From assembly GCA_002353815.1 (NCBI GenBank), contig DEKK01000014.1, positions 4,403 to 43,676 of the forward strand: DNA of 39,274 bases, written 5' to 3'. The position numbers and the translations under genes were made by a program. Positions 7,946-18,553 of the stretch are shown here, piece by piece. Below the pieces are notes generated by a model, which searched no databases, had not been told where the DNA came from, and was given only the letters and a program-made list of their open reading frames with translations. The number at the start of each line of letters is the position of its first letter. Within the stretch, counting starts at the first letter, position 1. The stretch comes from Bifidobacteriaceae bacterium UBA2724. Its GTDB lineage: Bacteria; Actinomycetota; Actinomycetes; Actinomycetales; Bifidobacteriaceae.

Positions 7946-9154
7946 ATGGCACGATTCCTCTCATCCGAAGCGGTCACCGAAGGGCACCCCGACAAGGTCT
8001 GCGACATCATCTCGGATTCCATCCTCGACGCGTATCTCGAGCTGGATCCCGATTCTCGAGTGGCGGTGGAAACCACCGCGAAGGACGGCCTCGTCGTCGT
8101 CGAAGGCGAGATCAGCGTGCCGCGCGTGCTCGACCACGTCGCCATCGTGCGCCAGGCGCTCCACGACATCGGCTACACGACCGCTGAGTCCGGCATCGAC
8201 CCCGATGGCTGCGGCATCATCAACAACATCCGTCCGAGAGTGTTCGACAACCCCCAGGGCAACTATGGCGACACGCTGTCCGTCGCCGACAAGGAGGAGG
8301 CATACAACACCTTCGGAGGCGACCAGGGCATCATGATCGGCTATGCGAACGACGACACCGACGCCCTCATGCCGCTTCCGATCTATGCGTCGAACCGCAT
8401 CGCGGAACGGCTGGCCTATGTGCGCAAGAACGGCATCATCCCGCAGCTGCGCCCCGACGGCAAGGTGCTCGTGACTGTGGAGTACACCGATGACCTGCGC
8501 CCCGTGGCCTTCCGCCATGTGCTCATCTCGGCGCAGCATTCGCCTGAGCTTTCGCTCGACGAGGTGCGTGCGCAGGTGCGTGAGAAGGTGCTCGACCCGG
8601 TGCTGGCGCAGTTCCCGAAGGTCGACAGCAGCGACGTGCATGTGGTGATCAACACCTCGGAGTTTCATACGGGCGGGCCCAAGGCCGATTCTGGGCTCAC
8701 GGGGCGCAAGATCATCGTTGACACGTACGGCGGTTTCGCCGCGCACGGCGGCGGCGCGTTCTCTGGCAAGGACCCGCGCAAGCCCGACCGCTCCGCTGCT
8801 TACGCCGCGCGCTGGGTCGCCAAGAACATCGTGGCCGCGGGGCTCGCTCGGCGCGCGCAGGTGTCGTTGGGATACTTCCGCAACACGGCGGCGCCGGTGA
8901 ACGTCGACATCGAGACCTACGGGACCGAGACGGTGCCGCGCGAGGCGATTCAGAAAGCGGTGGAGAAGGTCTTCGACCTGCGTCAGCTTGCCATCATCGA
9001 ACAGTTGAATCTGCGTCGTCCGATATACCGGAAAACCGCGGCATATGGCCATTTTGGCCGGCAGGGCGAAGAATTCACCTGGGAAAATACAGAAAAATCC
9101 GAAATTTTGTATCGAACGGCAAAAACGTGCTATAGTGATAACTACAAACGGTAA
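7946..9154 (+). CDS. metK: S-adenosylmethionine synthetase
   Basis: Makes SAM from ATP and methionine; cytosolic, normally a tetramer. The 402-residue protein carries the N-terminal SEAVTEGHPDKVCDIISD (about 7-24), the GHPDK ATP-binding part, and the phosphate loop GGGAFSGKDPRKPDRSAAY in the middle. The ATG at 7946 is preceded by an A-rich AAAGAAAGAAGA stretch instead of a strong AGGAGG. The C-terminus carries an AT-rich tail (SEILYRTAKTCYSDNYKR) beyond the usual end of the family; its codons also contain the promoter of the downstream RNA, which may explain the base composition. Neighbours metY and a SAM-dependent methyltransferase form a methyl-cycle island. Confidence 0.96.
   Translation: MARFLSSEAVTEGHPDKVCDIISDSILDAYLELDPDSRVAVETTAKDGLVVVEGEISVPRVLDHVAIVRQALHDIGYTTAESGIDPDGCGIINNIRPRVFDNPQGNYGDTLSVADKEEAYNTFGGDQGIMIGYANDDTDALMPLPIYASNRIAERLAYVRKNGIIPQLRPDGKVLVTVEYTDDLRPVAFRHVLISAQHSPELSLDEVRAQVREKVLDPVLAQFPKVDSSDVHVVINTSEFHTGGPKADSGLTGRKIIVDTYGGFAAHGGGAFSGKDPRKPDRSAAYAARWVAKNIVAAGLARRAQVSLGYFRNTAAPVNVDIETYGTETVPREAIQKAVEKVFDLRQLAIIEQLNLRRPIYRKTAAYGHFGRQGEEFTWENTEKSEILYRTAKTCYSDNYKR
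9107..9136 (+). promoter_or_regulatory. Promoter inside the 3' end of metK, driving a small RNA
   Basis: -35 TTGTAT (9107-9112), 18-bp spacer, -10 TATAGT (9131-9136) preceded by TGC (extended -10). The start site would be near 9143. The surrounding 60 bp is clearly AT-richer than the rest of metK. Confidence 0.65.
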
Positions 9155-9348
9155 ACAAAACAGAAGTTTTGGGATCCGCCTTCGACGTCCGGCCTAGACC
9201 GGGGAGAGGCACCAAGGTGCTTGAGAGAATTAGCCGGAGGATAGGGCAGAGGGAAAGGCACTTCTGGTTTACGCGTTTGCGGGATGCACAAGGCATCAGT
9301 AATCAAGGTCCCGGCCACCTGATGGGGGTGGCCGGGACCTTTTCTTTT
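9143..9348 (+). ncRNA. Candidate structured small RNA downstream of metK
   Basis: The region has a promoter, a long closing stem and a terminator, and no ORF. Closing stem: CAAACG (9145-9150) with CGTTTG (9274-9279), GTAAAC (9151-9156) with GTTTAC (9267-9272), CAGAAG (9161-9166) with CTTCTG (9261-9266): 18 bp interrupted by an AAAA bulge and one G. Inner pairs: GCCTT (9178-9182) with AAGGC (9255-9259), TCCGGC (9188-9193) with GCCGGA (9233-9238), and an apical hairpin AGGCAC-CAAG-GTGCTT (9207-9222). A 15-bp terminator stem (9305-9341) follows. It faces a gene on the opposite strand, so it cannot be a leader of that gene. The rod-like shape recalls 6S RNA, but I do not recognise a family signature; no tmRNA, RNase P or SRP RNA motifs are present. 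Confidence 0.7.
9305..9348 (+). terminator. Strong Rho-independent terminator of metK / small RNA
   Basis: A perfect 15-bp stem, AAGGTCCCGGCCACC (9305-9319) with its complement at 9327-9341, loop of 7 nt, followed by TTTTCTTTT. Confidence 0.95.
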
Positions 9349-9667
9349 ACCCAAAGCGGCGGAATATGGGGCCATTGTCTGCCGCATCGCGTCTGCACAG
9401 GGCTCTGCTCGTTACGTACGTACGCTCCAGCGAACGGTCTCGAACCGCCGTCCCGTATGCCCCAGAGCGTACGTCGGTCGTGGCTCATGCAGGCGGTCGA
9501 TTCCGCCGGTCTCTCATACGTTCGGGATGGGGGCGGTGAAATCCAACGAAGCGCAGCTCGCCCGTCCGACTGCAACCGCGGACAGGACCCATATGCATTG
9601 GCCCACCGTCTTCCACGCCGATGCATGGAGGGCGATGGGCCAGGGCATCTGGTTCCGCTGTGCGGAA
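9349..9667. other. Convergent intergenic region
   Basis: About 320 bp between the small RNA terminator and the 3' end of the permease gene on the other strand. No gene is supported. It contains an inverted repeat, ACGTACGCT (9418-9426) and AGCGTACGT (9466-9474), around a 39-nt loop; the left arm is part of a CGTACGTACG dyad. No T tract follows. Confidence 0.6.
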
Positions 9668-10546
9668 TCACTTCTTCTTGCGAATGATGAGCTCGTATTG
9701 GTCGCGTTTCGTGAAGCACTTCCGGTACACCAGATGCAAGATCACGGCGTCGGCGATCAGCGTGAGGGCCGAGATCGCGGCAAGCACCATGAATTGGTAC
9801 TTGGCTGCGATGAGCGGATCGTTGCCGGCCAGAATCTGGCCCGCCATCATGCCGGGGATCGTGACGATGCCGGCGGAGGCGAGCGACGCCACGGTGGGCA
9901 TCAAGCCCAGGCGCATGGCCGACCGGATGGACGGCATGCTCGCCTCGCGCGGCGTGGCGCCCAGGGCCAGCATCATCTCGACCTCGTCACGCCGTTCCGT
10001 CATGTCTTCGAAGAAACGGCTCATCGCGAGCGCGGTCGCCGCAACCGTGTTGCCTAGCATCATGCCGGCCAGCGGAAGCACCACGCGCGGGGAATACCAC
10101 GGGGTCGGGCGCACGATGAGCTCGACGACCACGGCCACCATGGCGATCATGGTCGTGGCCAGGGTGAGGAACACCGACAGTTCCAGTCCCTTCGGCACGT
10201 TTTTCGCCCGGGACATGGTGATCTGCACGGCGGCCGCAAGCATCACGACCATGAGTGCGATGACCCACCACCACGTGCCCTGTTCGATGACCCAGCGCAG
10301 GATCAGTCCCATCGCCGCCAGCTGGATCATTGCCCGCACCGCGGCCACGGGGAGCGACTTCTCGACGCCGAGTTGCGCGAAGGCGGAGATGACCGTGGCG
10401 ATGACGATGAGTCCTAACGCCACGAGTATTCCCCAGATGTCGATGTCGTACACATCCTGCTGCGTCGCGGTGTCTGCGGCGTCGGCCACGAGTCGTGCGC
10501 CGCCGTCCATGGCAGAGGTGAGATTCACTACAATGCTCATCATCAT
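9668..10546 (-). CDS. fetB: FetB-like ABC transporter permease (UPF0014 family, putative metal exporter)
   Basis: A 292-residue integral membrane protein with about seven hydrophobic segments, for example GILVALGLIVIATVISAFAQ and WWWVIALMVVMLAAAVQITM. The cytoplasmic loop RRDEVEMMLALGATPREAS resembles the coupling-helix motif of the FetB/YbbM family, and IPGMMAGQILAGNDPL is the other family landmark. E. coli FetAB lowers cellular iron and helps against oxidative stress; substrate transfer by homology is inference. The start ATG (10544-10546) overlaps the stop of the upstream ATPase gene, so the two are translationally coupled. The C-terminus is lysine-rich (IIRKKK). Confidence 0.85.
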   Translation of the reverse strand: MMMSIVVNLTSAMDGGARLVADAADTATQQDVYDIDIWGILVALGLIVIATVISAFAQLGVEKSLPVAAVRAMIQLAAMGLILRWVIEQGTWWWVIALMVVMLAAAVQITMSRAKNVPKGLELSVFLTLATTMIAMVAVVVELIVRPTPWYSPRVVLPLAGMMLGNTVAATALAMSRFFEDMTERRDEVEMMLALGATPREASMPSIRSAMRLGLMPTVASLASAGIVTIPGMMAGQILAGNDPLIAAKYQFMVLAAISALTLIADAVILHLVYRKCFTKRDQYELIIRKKK

Positions 10547-11415
10547 GCGCCTTCTTCGGAGAATCGGGGAGTTTCTGGTGCGTCGTCGGCATCGGCTGCG
10601 CCGCCGACGACGCCGGTGGGGAAGTCGCTGGCGGGCGTATGAGCTCCGCCTTCCACGGTGAGGGTTCCGCCCGAGAGCACCGCCTTGACGTCGGCCAGTC
10701 CGTCCGGCGGCCTGTGGCGGACGCGGATCATGGCCATGCCCGATTGATGCGCCATGCGCACCATATAGCGTGCGACGATCGCGGAGCTGTCGTCGTCAAG
10801 CCCTGCGTCCACCTCGTCGGCGAGAACGACTTTGGGATGCGTGAGCATGGTGCGCAGCATGCTCACGCGGGCCGATTGGCCTCCGGAAAGGTCGTGCGGG
10901 TCCCGCCCGAGCTCGATGTCGCCGAGGCCGACGGCGTCCAGGGCGACGCGGATGTCGTCGTCGGTCGGCGCCGTGGCGCGTCTCGATGCTGCGAAAGTGT
11001 AGGGCAGGCGGATCGCGTCGGCGACGGTGTCGCCGGGGAGCAGGCTCTTCTGCGGAAGATAGGCGACGAGATGGCGCCATTCCTGGAACGAGAACGTGGA
11101 CGAGTCGCGCCCTTCGAGCCGAAGCGTGGCCCAGGCACGTGGGTTGAGCTGCGCGATGCAGGTGAGGAGGCTCGATTTGCCGCTTCCCGACGGCCCTGCC
11201 AGGTCCATCACCTCGCCCGCGTGCAACGAGAACGATACGCCGCTGAAAATCCCCTGCGCCCCCGCCTGGCGTCCGTCGCCGGTGTCCTCCGCGGTGCGCG
11301 ACACGGCCGCGCACGCCGCTCCGGTCACCTCGAGAAGCGCGGTGCCGGGCGTACCGCCGGGTCCTGCAGGCCGTCGCATCCGATTGCTGTCCTGATTGCC
11401 GTTGACTGGATCCAT
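10543..11415 (-). CDS. fetA: FetA-like ABC transporter ATP-binding protein
   Basis: A 290-residue ATPase partner of the overlapping permease. Walker A GPSGSGKS (74-81), Q-loop YLPQ (Q122), signature LSGGQ (176-180), Walker B VVLADE (196-201), and H-loop candidate H234 in RVRHRPP, which is not the usual TH-D form. The E. coli protein is ~225 aa; this one adds ~50 Gly/Ala/Thr-rich residues at the N-terminus and a ~35-residue Asp/Ala-rich tail. The ATG at 11413-11415 is chosen because AGAGGGGGAT precedes it; the frame extends further up to 11550 without a ribosome binding site. The extra disordered ends may be real or may reflect a later start. Confidence 0.82.
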   Translation of the reverse strand: MDPVNGNQDSNRMRRPAGPGGTPGTALLEVTGAACAAVSRTAEDTGDGRQAGAQGIFSGVSFSLHAGEVMDLAGPSGSGKSSLLTCIAQLNPRAWATLRLEGRDSSTFSFQEWRHLVAYLPQKSLLPGDTVADAIRLPYTFAASRRATAPTDDDIRVALDAVGLGDIELGRDPHDLSGGQSARVSMLRTMLTHPKVVLADEVDAGLDDDSSAIVARYMVRMAHQSGMAMIRVRHRPPDGLADVKAVLSGGTLTVEGGAHTPASDFPTGVVGGAADADDAPETPRFSEEGA

Positions 11416-11554
11416 GGCGATCCCCCTCTCATGCACCGCAGAACACTCATGTTCGTGGAAGCGTGCCAAGACTGCGTTCGCGGGGCGGCGCCATGTTGTT
11501 CCGTCGGATGGCGCCACGCCCATCGAGATACATAGTACCGAGTGACGCATTGTT

Positions 11555-11611
11555 TTGTTCGATATCGGAAGGCGCGCTTTGCGCGTCGGTCATTGACACA
11601 CAAATCGAACA
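11555..11611. promoter_or_regulatory. Inverted repeat TGTTCGAT...ATCGAACA before the RHH gene
   Basis: TGTTCGAT (11556-11563) and ATCGAACA (11604-11611) form 8-bp arms 40 bp apart; between them a GC-rich dyad GCGCGC-TTT-GCGCGT is present. The right arm lies inside the spacer of the next promoter. It may be an operator, possibly for the RHH protein itself. Orientation is opposite to that of a LexA box. Confidence 0.45.
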
Positions 11612-11625
11612 CCCTACGGTATAAT
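11593..11625 (+). promoter_or_regulatory. Consensus promoter hexamers with 21-bp spacing
   Basis: TTGACA (11593-11598) and TATAAT (11620-11625) are both perfect sigma-70-type hexamers, but the spacer is 21 bp rather than about 17. Such a promoter would be weak without an activator or DNA distortion. Confidence 0.6.
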
Positions 11626-11780
11626 TAAGCGGAGTTGTTCACTAGCACGGCCCGGTCATGATGACGGCGGTCCCATGGCACATGCGCGTCCATCGCAATG
11701 GTACGGTGGCGCGTGCCAGCCGCAGTCGCATGGACGGGCCTGCATGGGAGTTTTCTCATAAACCGTATATGGATAGGACA

Positions 11781-12158
11781 ATGGCTGAGTATACGAAGCT
11801 TGTGGAGGAATTGGGCGAGCCCGTGGAAGGCGGACGCTTCGACGCAAGGGGCGAAGCGGAAGAGGTGGCGACGGTGACGTTCAAGTTGCCGAAAAGCACC
11901 CTCGACCGCCTGAACAAGCGTGCGCAGGAGCTTGGCGTCACCCGTTCCTTCCTGATTCGCCGCGGCATCTCCGAGATACTCGCCGGCGGCTCACGCTCGC
12001 GTATCAGCAAGCTCGTCCTGGTGTCGACTTTCGAGACGCTGGATGACAACGGCGTGCCCGTCGAGCACAACCATGTCGTCAGGTCGGACGGTGACAACCA
12101 CCGCCTCAACAGGCTGGTGTCCGAAATCACCGAAGAGATCGACCGTTCCCTCGACTGA
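11781..12158 (+). CDS. Ribbon-helix-helix (CopG/Arc-like) DNA-binding protein
   Basis: A 125-residue protein with a clear RHH domain at about 30-68: strand TVTFKLPKST, then helices LDRLNKRAQELGV and RSFLIRRGISEILAG. RHH proteins bind DNA as dimers and are often antitoxins or autorepressors; the MAEYTKLVEELGEPVEGG start resembles VapB-like actinobacterial proteins, but no PIN toxin or other toxin lies next to it. The acidic C-terminus (HRLNRLVSEITEEIDRSLD) might bind a partner. Start choice is uncertain: ATG 11781 or the in-frame ATG 11769; neither has a strong Shine-Dalgarno. A promoter with a long spacer precedes it. Confidence 0.75.
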   Translation: MAEYTKLVEELGEPVEGGRFDARGEAEEVATVTFKLPKSTLDRLNKRAQELGVTRSFLIRRGISEILAGGSRSRISKLVLVSTFETLDDNGVPVEHNHVVRSDGDNHRLNRLVSEITEEIDRSLD

Positions 12159-12429
12159 CCGTCTCGGTCGCCGCTCCGGATCACCCTTCGCCGGCGCCGC
12201 GTCATCCTTCCAGCTCCGCCACGCCCGTCTGCACGCCGCACGTTTCCCACACTTGCACGCGGGTCTCTTTCTGCGGGCGGCCTTTCACGTTGCCGATTCC
12301 CGGGCTGCGCATCCTGCCGATGGCGTCTGGAATCCCTCGATTCCGTTCCCGCGCAGCGCGGATGCATGGCGGCTGTCTGTACTCGGGGATTCGTGGGAAT
12401 TCCTATCGCTGTGAGCGAACACGGCGAGT
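12159..12429. other. Spacer between the RHH gene and the uvrA promoter
   Basis: GC-rich with no supported ORF. Small dyads (GGAATC-CCTC-GATTCC near 12330) are present but lack T tracts. Nothing further recognised. Confidence 0.5.
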
Positions 12430-12443
12430 CGAACATATGTTCG
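12430..12443. promoter_or_regulatory. LexA (SOS) box upstream of uvrA
   Basis: CGAACATATGTTCG is a perfect 14-bp palindrome and matches the actinobacterial LexA box (CGAAC-N4-GTTCG). It lies where the -35 of the uvrA promoter would be, so LexA would block polymerase and DNA damage would derepress uvrA. Confidence 0.92.
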
Positions 12444-12448
12444 GGCGA

Positions 12449-12454
12449 TATACT
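12449..12454 (+). promoter_or_regulatory. uvrA -10 box
   Basis: TATACT lies 5 bp after the LexA box; the -35 region overlaps the box and is not consensus. Predicted start near 12461 gives a ~120-nt leader. Confidence 0.55.
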
Positions 12455-12579
12455 TTGAGCACGTATCAGGCTTTTGCACCCCTCCTCGCAGGGTGCATCG
12501 GGTTTGCGCCTACGACACGAACTCAATGGCGCGGAATGCCGAAAGGCACGAGCTGAAGCGCGAGGCGAAAAGAGGCATC

Positions 12580-15600
<3,021 letters not shown>

Positions 15601-15944
15601 CAGCCGTCATGTGCCAAGTCCGGGCCACGGCGCGCGGCGCCGCATCGGGTCGGCATCATCCCGGGGGCGCGGTATGCCGGCCAGGATCGGCGCTATGTCC
15701 CGACCGGGTCCGGACCTGGCCGGCTGTGCGCACCGTCGCCTGATGGCCGCGGAGCCCCGGCTTCCGTATATCGTGTTTCACATATCGGGCCTTGTGCATC
15801 GGGCCTGCACGATGTACAACGGTCACCAAGCAACGGTCGCCAAGGCGCACGGCCATGGAAACGATCCGTGCGCGGCGCTTCAGCGCCGCGGCACCCAGAA
15901 AACAGGATACGTAAGAAAACAGGATACGTAAGAAAGGAGACGCC
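15601..15944. other. Intergenic region between uvrA and uvrC
   Basis: About 340 bp, no gene supported. The right end has a perfect hairpin, CGCGGCGC-TTCA-GCGCCGCG (15871-15890), then the 17-bp repeat carrying the uvrC ribosome binding site. No terminator with a T tract was found after uvrA and no LexA box was seen before uvrC. Confidence 0.6.
15897..15939 (+). repeat. Tandem 17-bp repeat at the uvrC ribosome binding site
   Basis: AGAAAACAGGATACGTA occurs twice back to back (15897-15913 and 15914-15930) and a third, truncated unit AGAAAGGAG carries the Shine-Dalgarno. The same 17-bp pattern (GTAAGAAAACGGTATCG) occurs again after secG. Confidence 0.85.
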
Positions 15945-18539
15945 ATGATCATCGAGAAACATTCGCCGGGAACATGGCGTCGCACCGCCCAGAACCTCGC
16001 CCAGCAAGGCACCCCGTCGGCGGAAACGTCCGGCCAGGGGCAGGAACCGGGCGTCAACAAAAACGGAGCCCCGCTCCTGGGGGACTCCCGCGACCTGTTC
16101 CGCCCCAAGCCCAGCGACATCCCGCAGCAGCCTGGCGTCTACAAGTGGCGCGACGCCAACGGCCGCGTCATCTACGTCGGCAAGGCCAAGAACCTGCACA
16201 ACCGCCTCGCCAATTACTTCCAGCCTCTCAAGAACCTGCATCCCCGCACGCAGACCATGGTGCTCACCGCGCGGAGCCTGGAATGGACCGTCGTGAGCAA
16301 CGAGCTGGAATCCCTGACCCTCGAATACACGTGGATCAAGGAATTCGACCCTCGTTTCAACGTGGTGTTCCGCGATGACAAGACCTATCCGTATCTTGCC
16401 GTGTCGGTGGGGGAGGAATACCCCCGTGTCTGGTTCACCCGCAGCCGCAACCGCCGGGGGACGCGGTACTTCGGCCCCTACGTCAAGGTCTGGGATGTGC
16501 GCAACACGCTGGACTCCCTGCTCGCCACCTATCCCGTCCGCACCTGCTCGCCGGGGGTGTTCCACAAAGCCCAGATGTCCGACAGGCCGTGTCTTCTCGC
16601 CTCGATCGGCAAATGCTCAGCGCCCTGCGTGGGGCGCATCAGCCCGCAGGACCACCGGCGCATGGTCGAGCACCTCGTGGGCATCATGACGGGCAAACTC
16701 GGGGCGTCGTACATTGCGCAGCTCACGCGCGAGATGAAGAGTGCCAGCGATGACCTCGACTTCGAGAAGGCCGCCCGTCTGCGCGACAGGATAGCGATGA
16801 TGCGCAACTCCATCCAGAGCAATGCGGTCGCCTTCGACTCCGACGTGGACGCCGACGTGTTCGGCATCCGTTCGGACGAACTCGAGGCGAGCGTCCATGC
16901 GTTCTTCGTCCGCGCGGGGACCATCCGGGGCGAGCGCAACTGGAGCGTCGAACGCGTCGAGGACGTGAGCGACGCCGAGCTCATGGCCGATCTCATCACG
17001 CAGGTGTACTCGTCGCTCATGGATGAGAACGCCCGCGAATCCTCGGTCTCCTACGCCTCGGACTCCATCGAGATCACGACGAAACGCGACGCCCTGGCAC
17101 CGACCCAGCAGACGACCGCGACCGATGCCGAATCCCGCGCCCGCATCACCCGCGAACGCCATGAAAGAGAGGAGAGAACGGGGCGAGACGACCTCATGTC
17201 CCCGATATCGCCCGTTCCCCGCGAGATTTTGCTGCCCATCGAGCCAGCGAGGAGGGAGGAACTCGAAAGCTGGCTCAGCGAGCTGCGCGGCTCGGCTGTG
17301 ACCATACGCACCCCATTGAGGGGCGACAAGCGCGACCTCATGGACAAAGCCAACGCCAACGCGACGCAGGCTCTCCAGCGCAGCAAGATGAGCCGCATCA
17401 AAGACCTGGGCGCGCGCACGGAAGCCATGAACGACGTGGCCGACGCCCTGGGGCTCGACAGCGCTCCGCTGCGCATCGAATGCTACGACATCTCAAATGC
17501 CTCCGGTGGCGGCTACCAGGTGGCGTCCATGGTGGTGTTCGAAGACGCCGTCGCCAAAAAAACCGAATACCGCCGCTTCGCCATCCATGGCAAGGACGGA
17601 AAAGGCGCTGTCGACGATACGTCGGCCATCTACGAGACGCTCACGCGACGTTTCAAGCATGGCAACGTTGCCGGAGACACGGGCGAGGACATGGACAGCG
17701 AGAGGCGCATCGAAGAAGCGGGCTCCGCGGTCTACGCAGCCGACGATGACGTGGTGATTCAGCAGAACTCGAACCCCCGCCATTTCGCCTACAAACCCAA
17801 TCTCGTGGTCGTCGACGGCGGATACCCGCAGGTGCGCGCCGCCGCCAAGGCGCTTGAGGACTGCGGCGTCACCGATGTGGCGGTGTGCGGCCTGGCCAAG
17901 AAACTCGAAGAGGTGTGGGTGCCCGACGACGATTACCCAATCATCATGAAACGCCAGTCCGAGGGCATGTACCTGCTGCAGCGGGTGCGTGACGAATCGC
18001 ACCGCTTCGCCATCACCTACCACCGCCAGATGCGCCGCAAGGGCACTTTGCGCAGCGCCCTCGACGGCATCGACGGCATCGGGCCCTCCTATCAGAAGAA
18101 ACTGCTGCGGCATTTCGGCTCGGTCAAGCAGATCCGTGCGGCGAGCCTGGACGACCTGCAGCAGGTCGACGGCATCGGCGAGAAGAAGGCGCGGAGCATC
18201 TACGCCGCGCTCCATCCCGACGACGATGCGGCATCCGCCCCGGAAGCCGCCACGGTCCCCGCGGAGTCCGACGGCGCTGCCGTGATTGCCATGCCGACGG
18301 CCATGGAATCGACGGCCGCAGAACCGGCGGGCGCAGCACCGGTTGCCGCAGCGGATGCGACCTTGGTTTCCGCACCGGACGCGACGCCATCGGTCCCTTC
18401 CGCGGCTGACTCCGGCAGCCTGAGACATGAGACGGCCTTGCGTCGCTCCCATGCCGACCCAAAGTCCATGAAGTGTGGGAATAATGGGTGCAGGATGGGC
18501 GCTGGTGCCCATCGGACGGACAATGCGTCGGACAGATGA
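15945..18539 (+). CDS. uvrC: Excinuclease ABC subunit C
   Basis: The dual-incision nuclease of nucleotide excision repair. At 864 residues it is longer than typical UvrC (about 600-780). Order of parts: 55-residue N-terminal extension; GIY-YIG nuclease (GVYKWRD at 64-70, VIYVGKAKNL at 75-84); UVR motif (about residues 250-295) that contacts UvrB; a charged insert around 365-430; the UvrC RNase H-like endonuclease (IECYDISN near 507 and VVDGGYPQV near 622); tandem helix-hairpin-helix motifs (about 705-757); then a ~107-residue Ala/Pro-rich low-complexity tail. ATG 15945 has AAAGGAG (15933-15939). The stop codon region overlaps a possible aroE start (ATGA at 18536-18539). Confidence 0.95.
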   Translation: MIIEKHSPGTWRRTAQNLAQQGTPSAETSGQGQEPGVNKNGAPLLGDSRDLFRPKPSDIPQQPGVYKWRDANGRVIYVGKAKNLHNRLANYFQPLKNLHPRTQTMVLTARSLEWTVVSNELESLTLEYTWIKEFDPRFNVVFRDDKTYPYLAVSVGEEYPRVWFTRSRNRRGTRYFGPYVKVWDVRNTLDSLLATYPVRTCSPGVFHKAQMSDRPCLLASIGKCSAPCVGRISPQDHRRMVEHLVGIMTGKLGASYIAQLTREMKSASDDLDFEKAARLRDRIAMMRNSIQSNAVAFDSDVDADVFGIRSDELEASVHAFFVRAGTIRGERNWSVERVEDVSDAELMADLITQVYSSLMDENARESSVSYASDSIEITTKRDALAPTQQTTATDAESRARITRERHEREERTGRDDLMSPISPVPREILLPIEPARREELESWLSELRGSAVTIRTPLRGDKRDLMDKANANATQALQRSKMSRIKDLGARTEAMNDVADALGLDSAPLRIECYDISNASGGGYQVASMVVFEDAVAKKTEYRRFAIHGKDGKGAVDDTSAIYETLTRRFKHGNVAGDTGEDMDSERRIEEAGSAVYAADDDVVIQQNSNPRHFAYKPNLVVVDGGYPQVRAAAKALEDCGVTDVAVCGLAKKLEEVWVPDDDYPIIMKRQSEGMYLLQRVRDESHRFAITYHRQMRRKGTLRSALDGIDGIGPSYQKKLLRHFGSVKQIRAASLDDLQQVDGIGEKKARSIYAALHPDDDAASAPEAATVPAESDGAAVIAMPTAMESTAAEPAGAAPVAAADATLVSAPDATPSVPSAADSGSLRHETALRRSHADPKSMKCGNNGCRMGAGAHRTDNASDR

Positions 18540-18553
18540 AGAAGGAGCGGGTC

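Noticed and set aside
9143..9348. tmRNA, RNase P RNA or SRP RNA downstream of metK
   Set aside because: None of the conserved cores that I know for these RNAs is present and the length does not fit tmRNA or RNase P RNA.
9349..9667. Possible gene in the convergent region
   Set aside because: Frames overlap an inverted repeat, have no ribosome binding site and no recognisable domain.
11555..11611. LexA box at the RHH gene
   Set aside because: The GTTCG and CGAAC halves are in the opposite order and 40 bp apart; a LexA box needs CGAAC-N4-GTTCG.
12159..12420. Toxin gene paired with the RHH protein
   Set aside because: No frame with ribosome binding site or toxin-like sequence follows the RHH gene before the uvrA promoter.
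15871..15890. uvrA terminator
   Set aside because: The hairpin is perfect but 270 bp after the uvrA stop, next to the uvrC start, and has no T tract.
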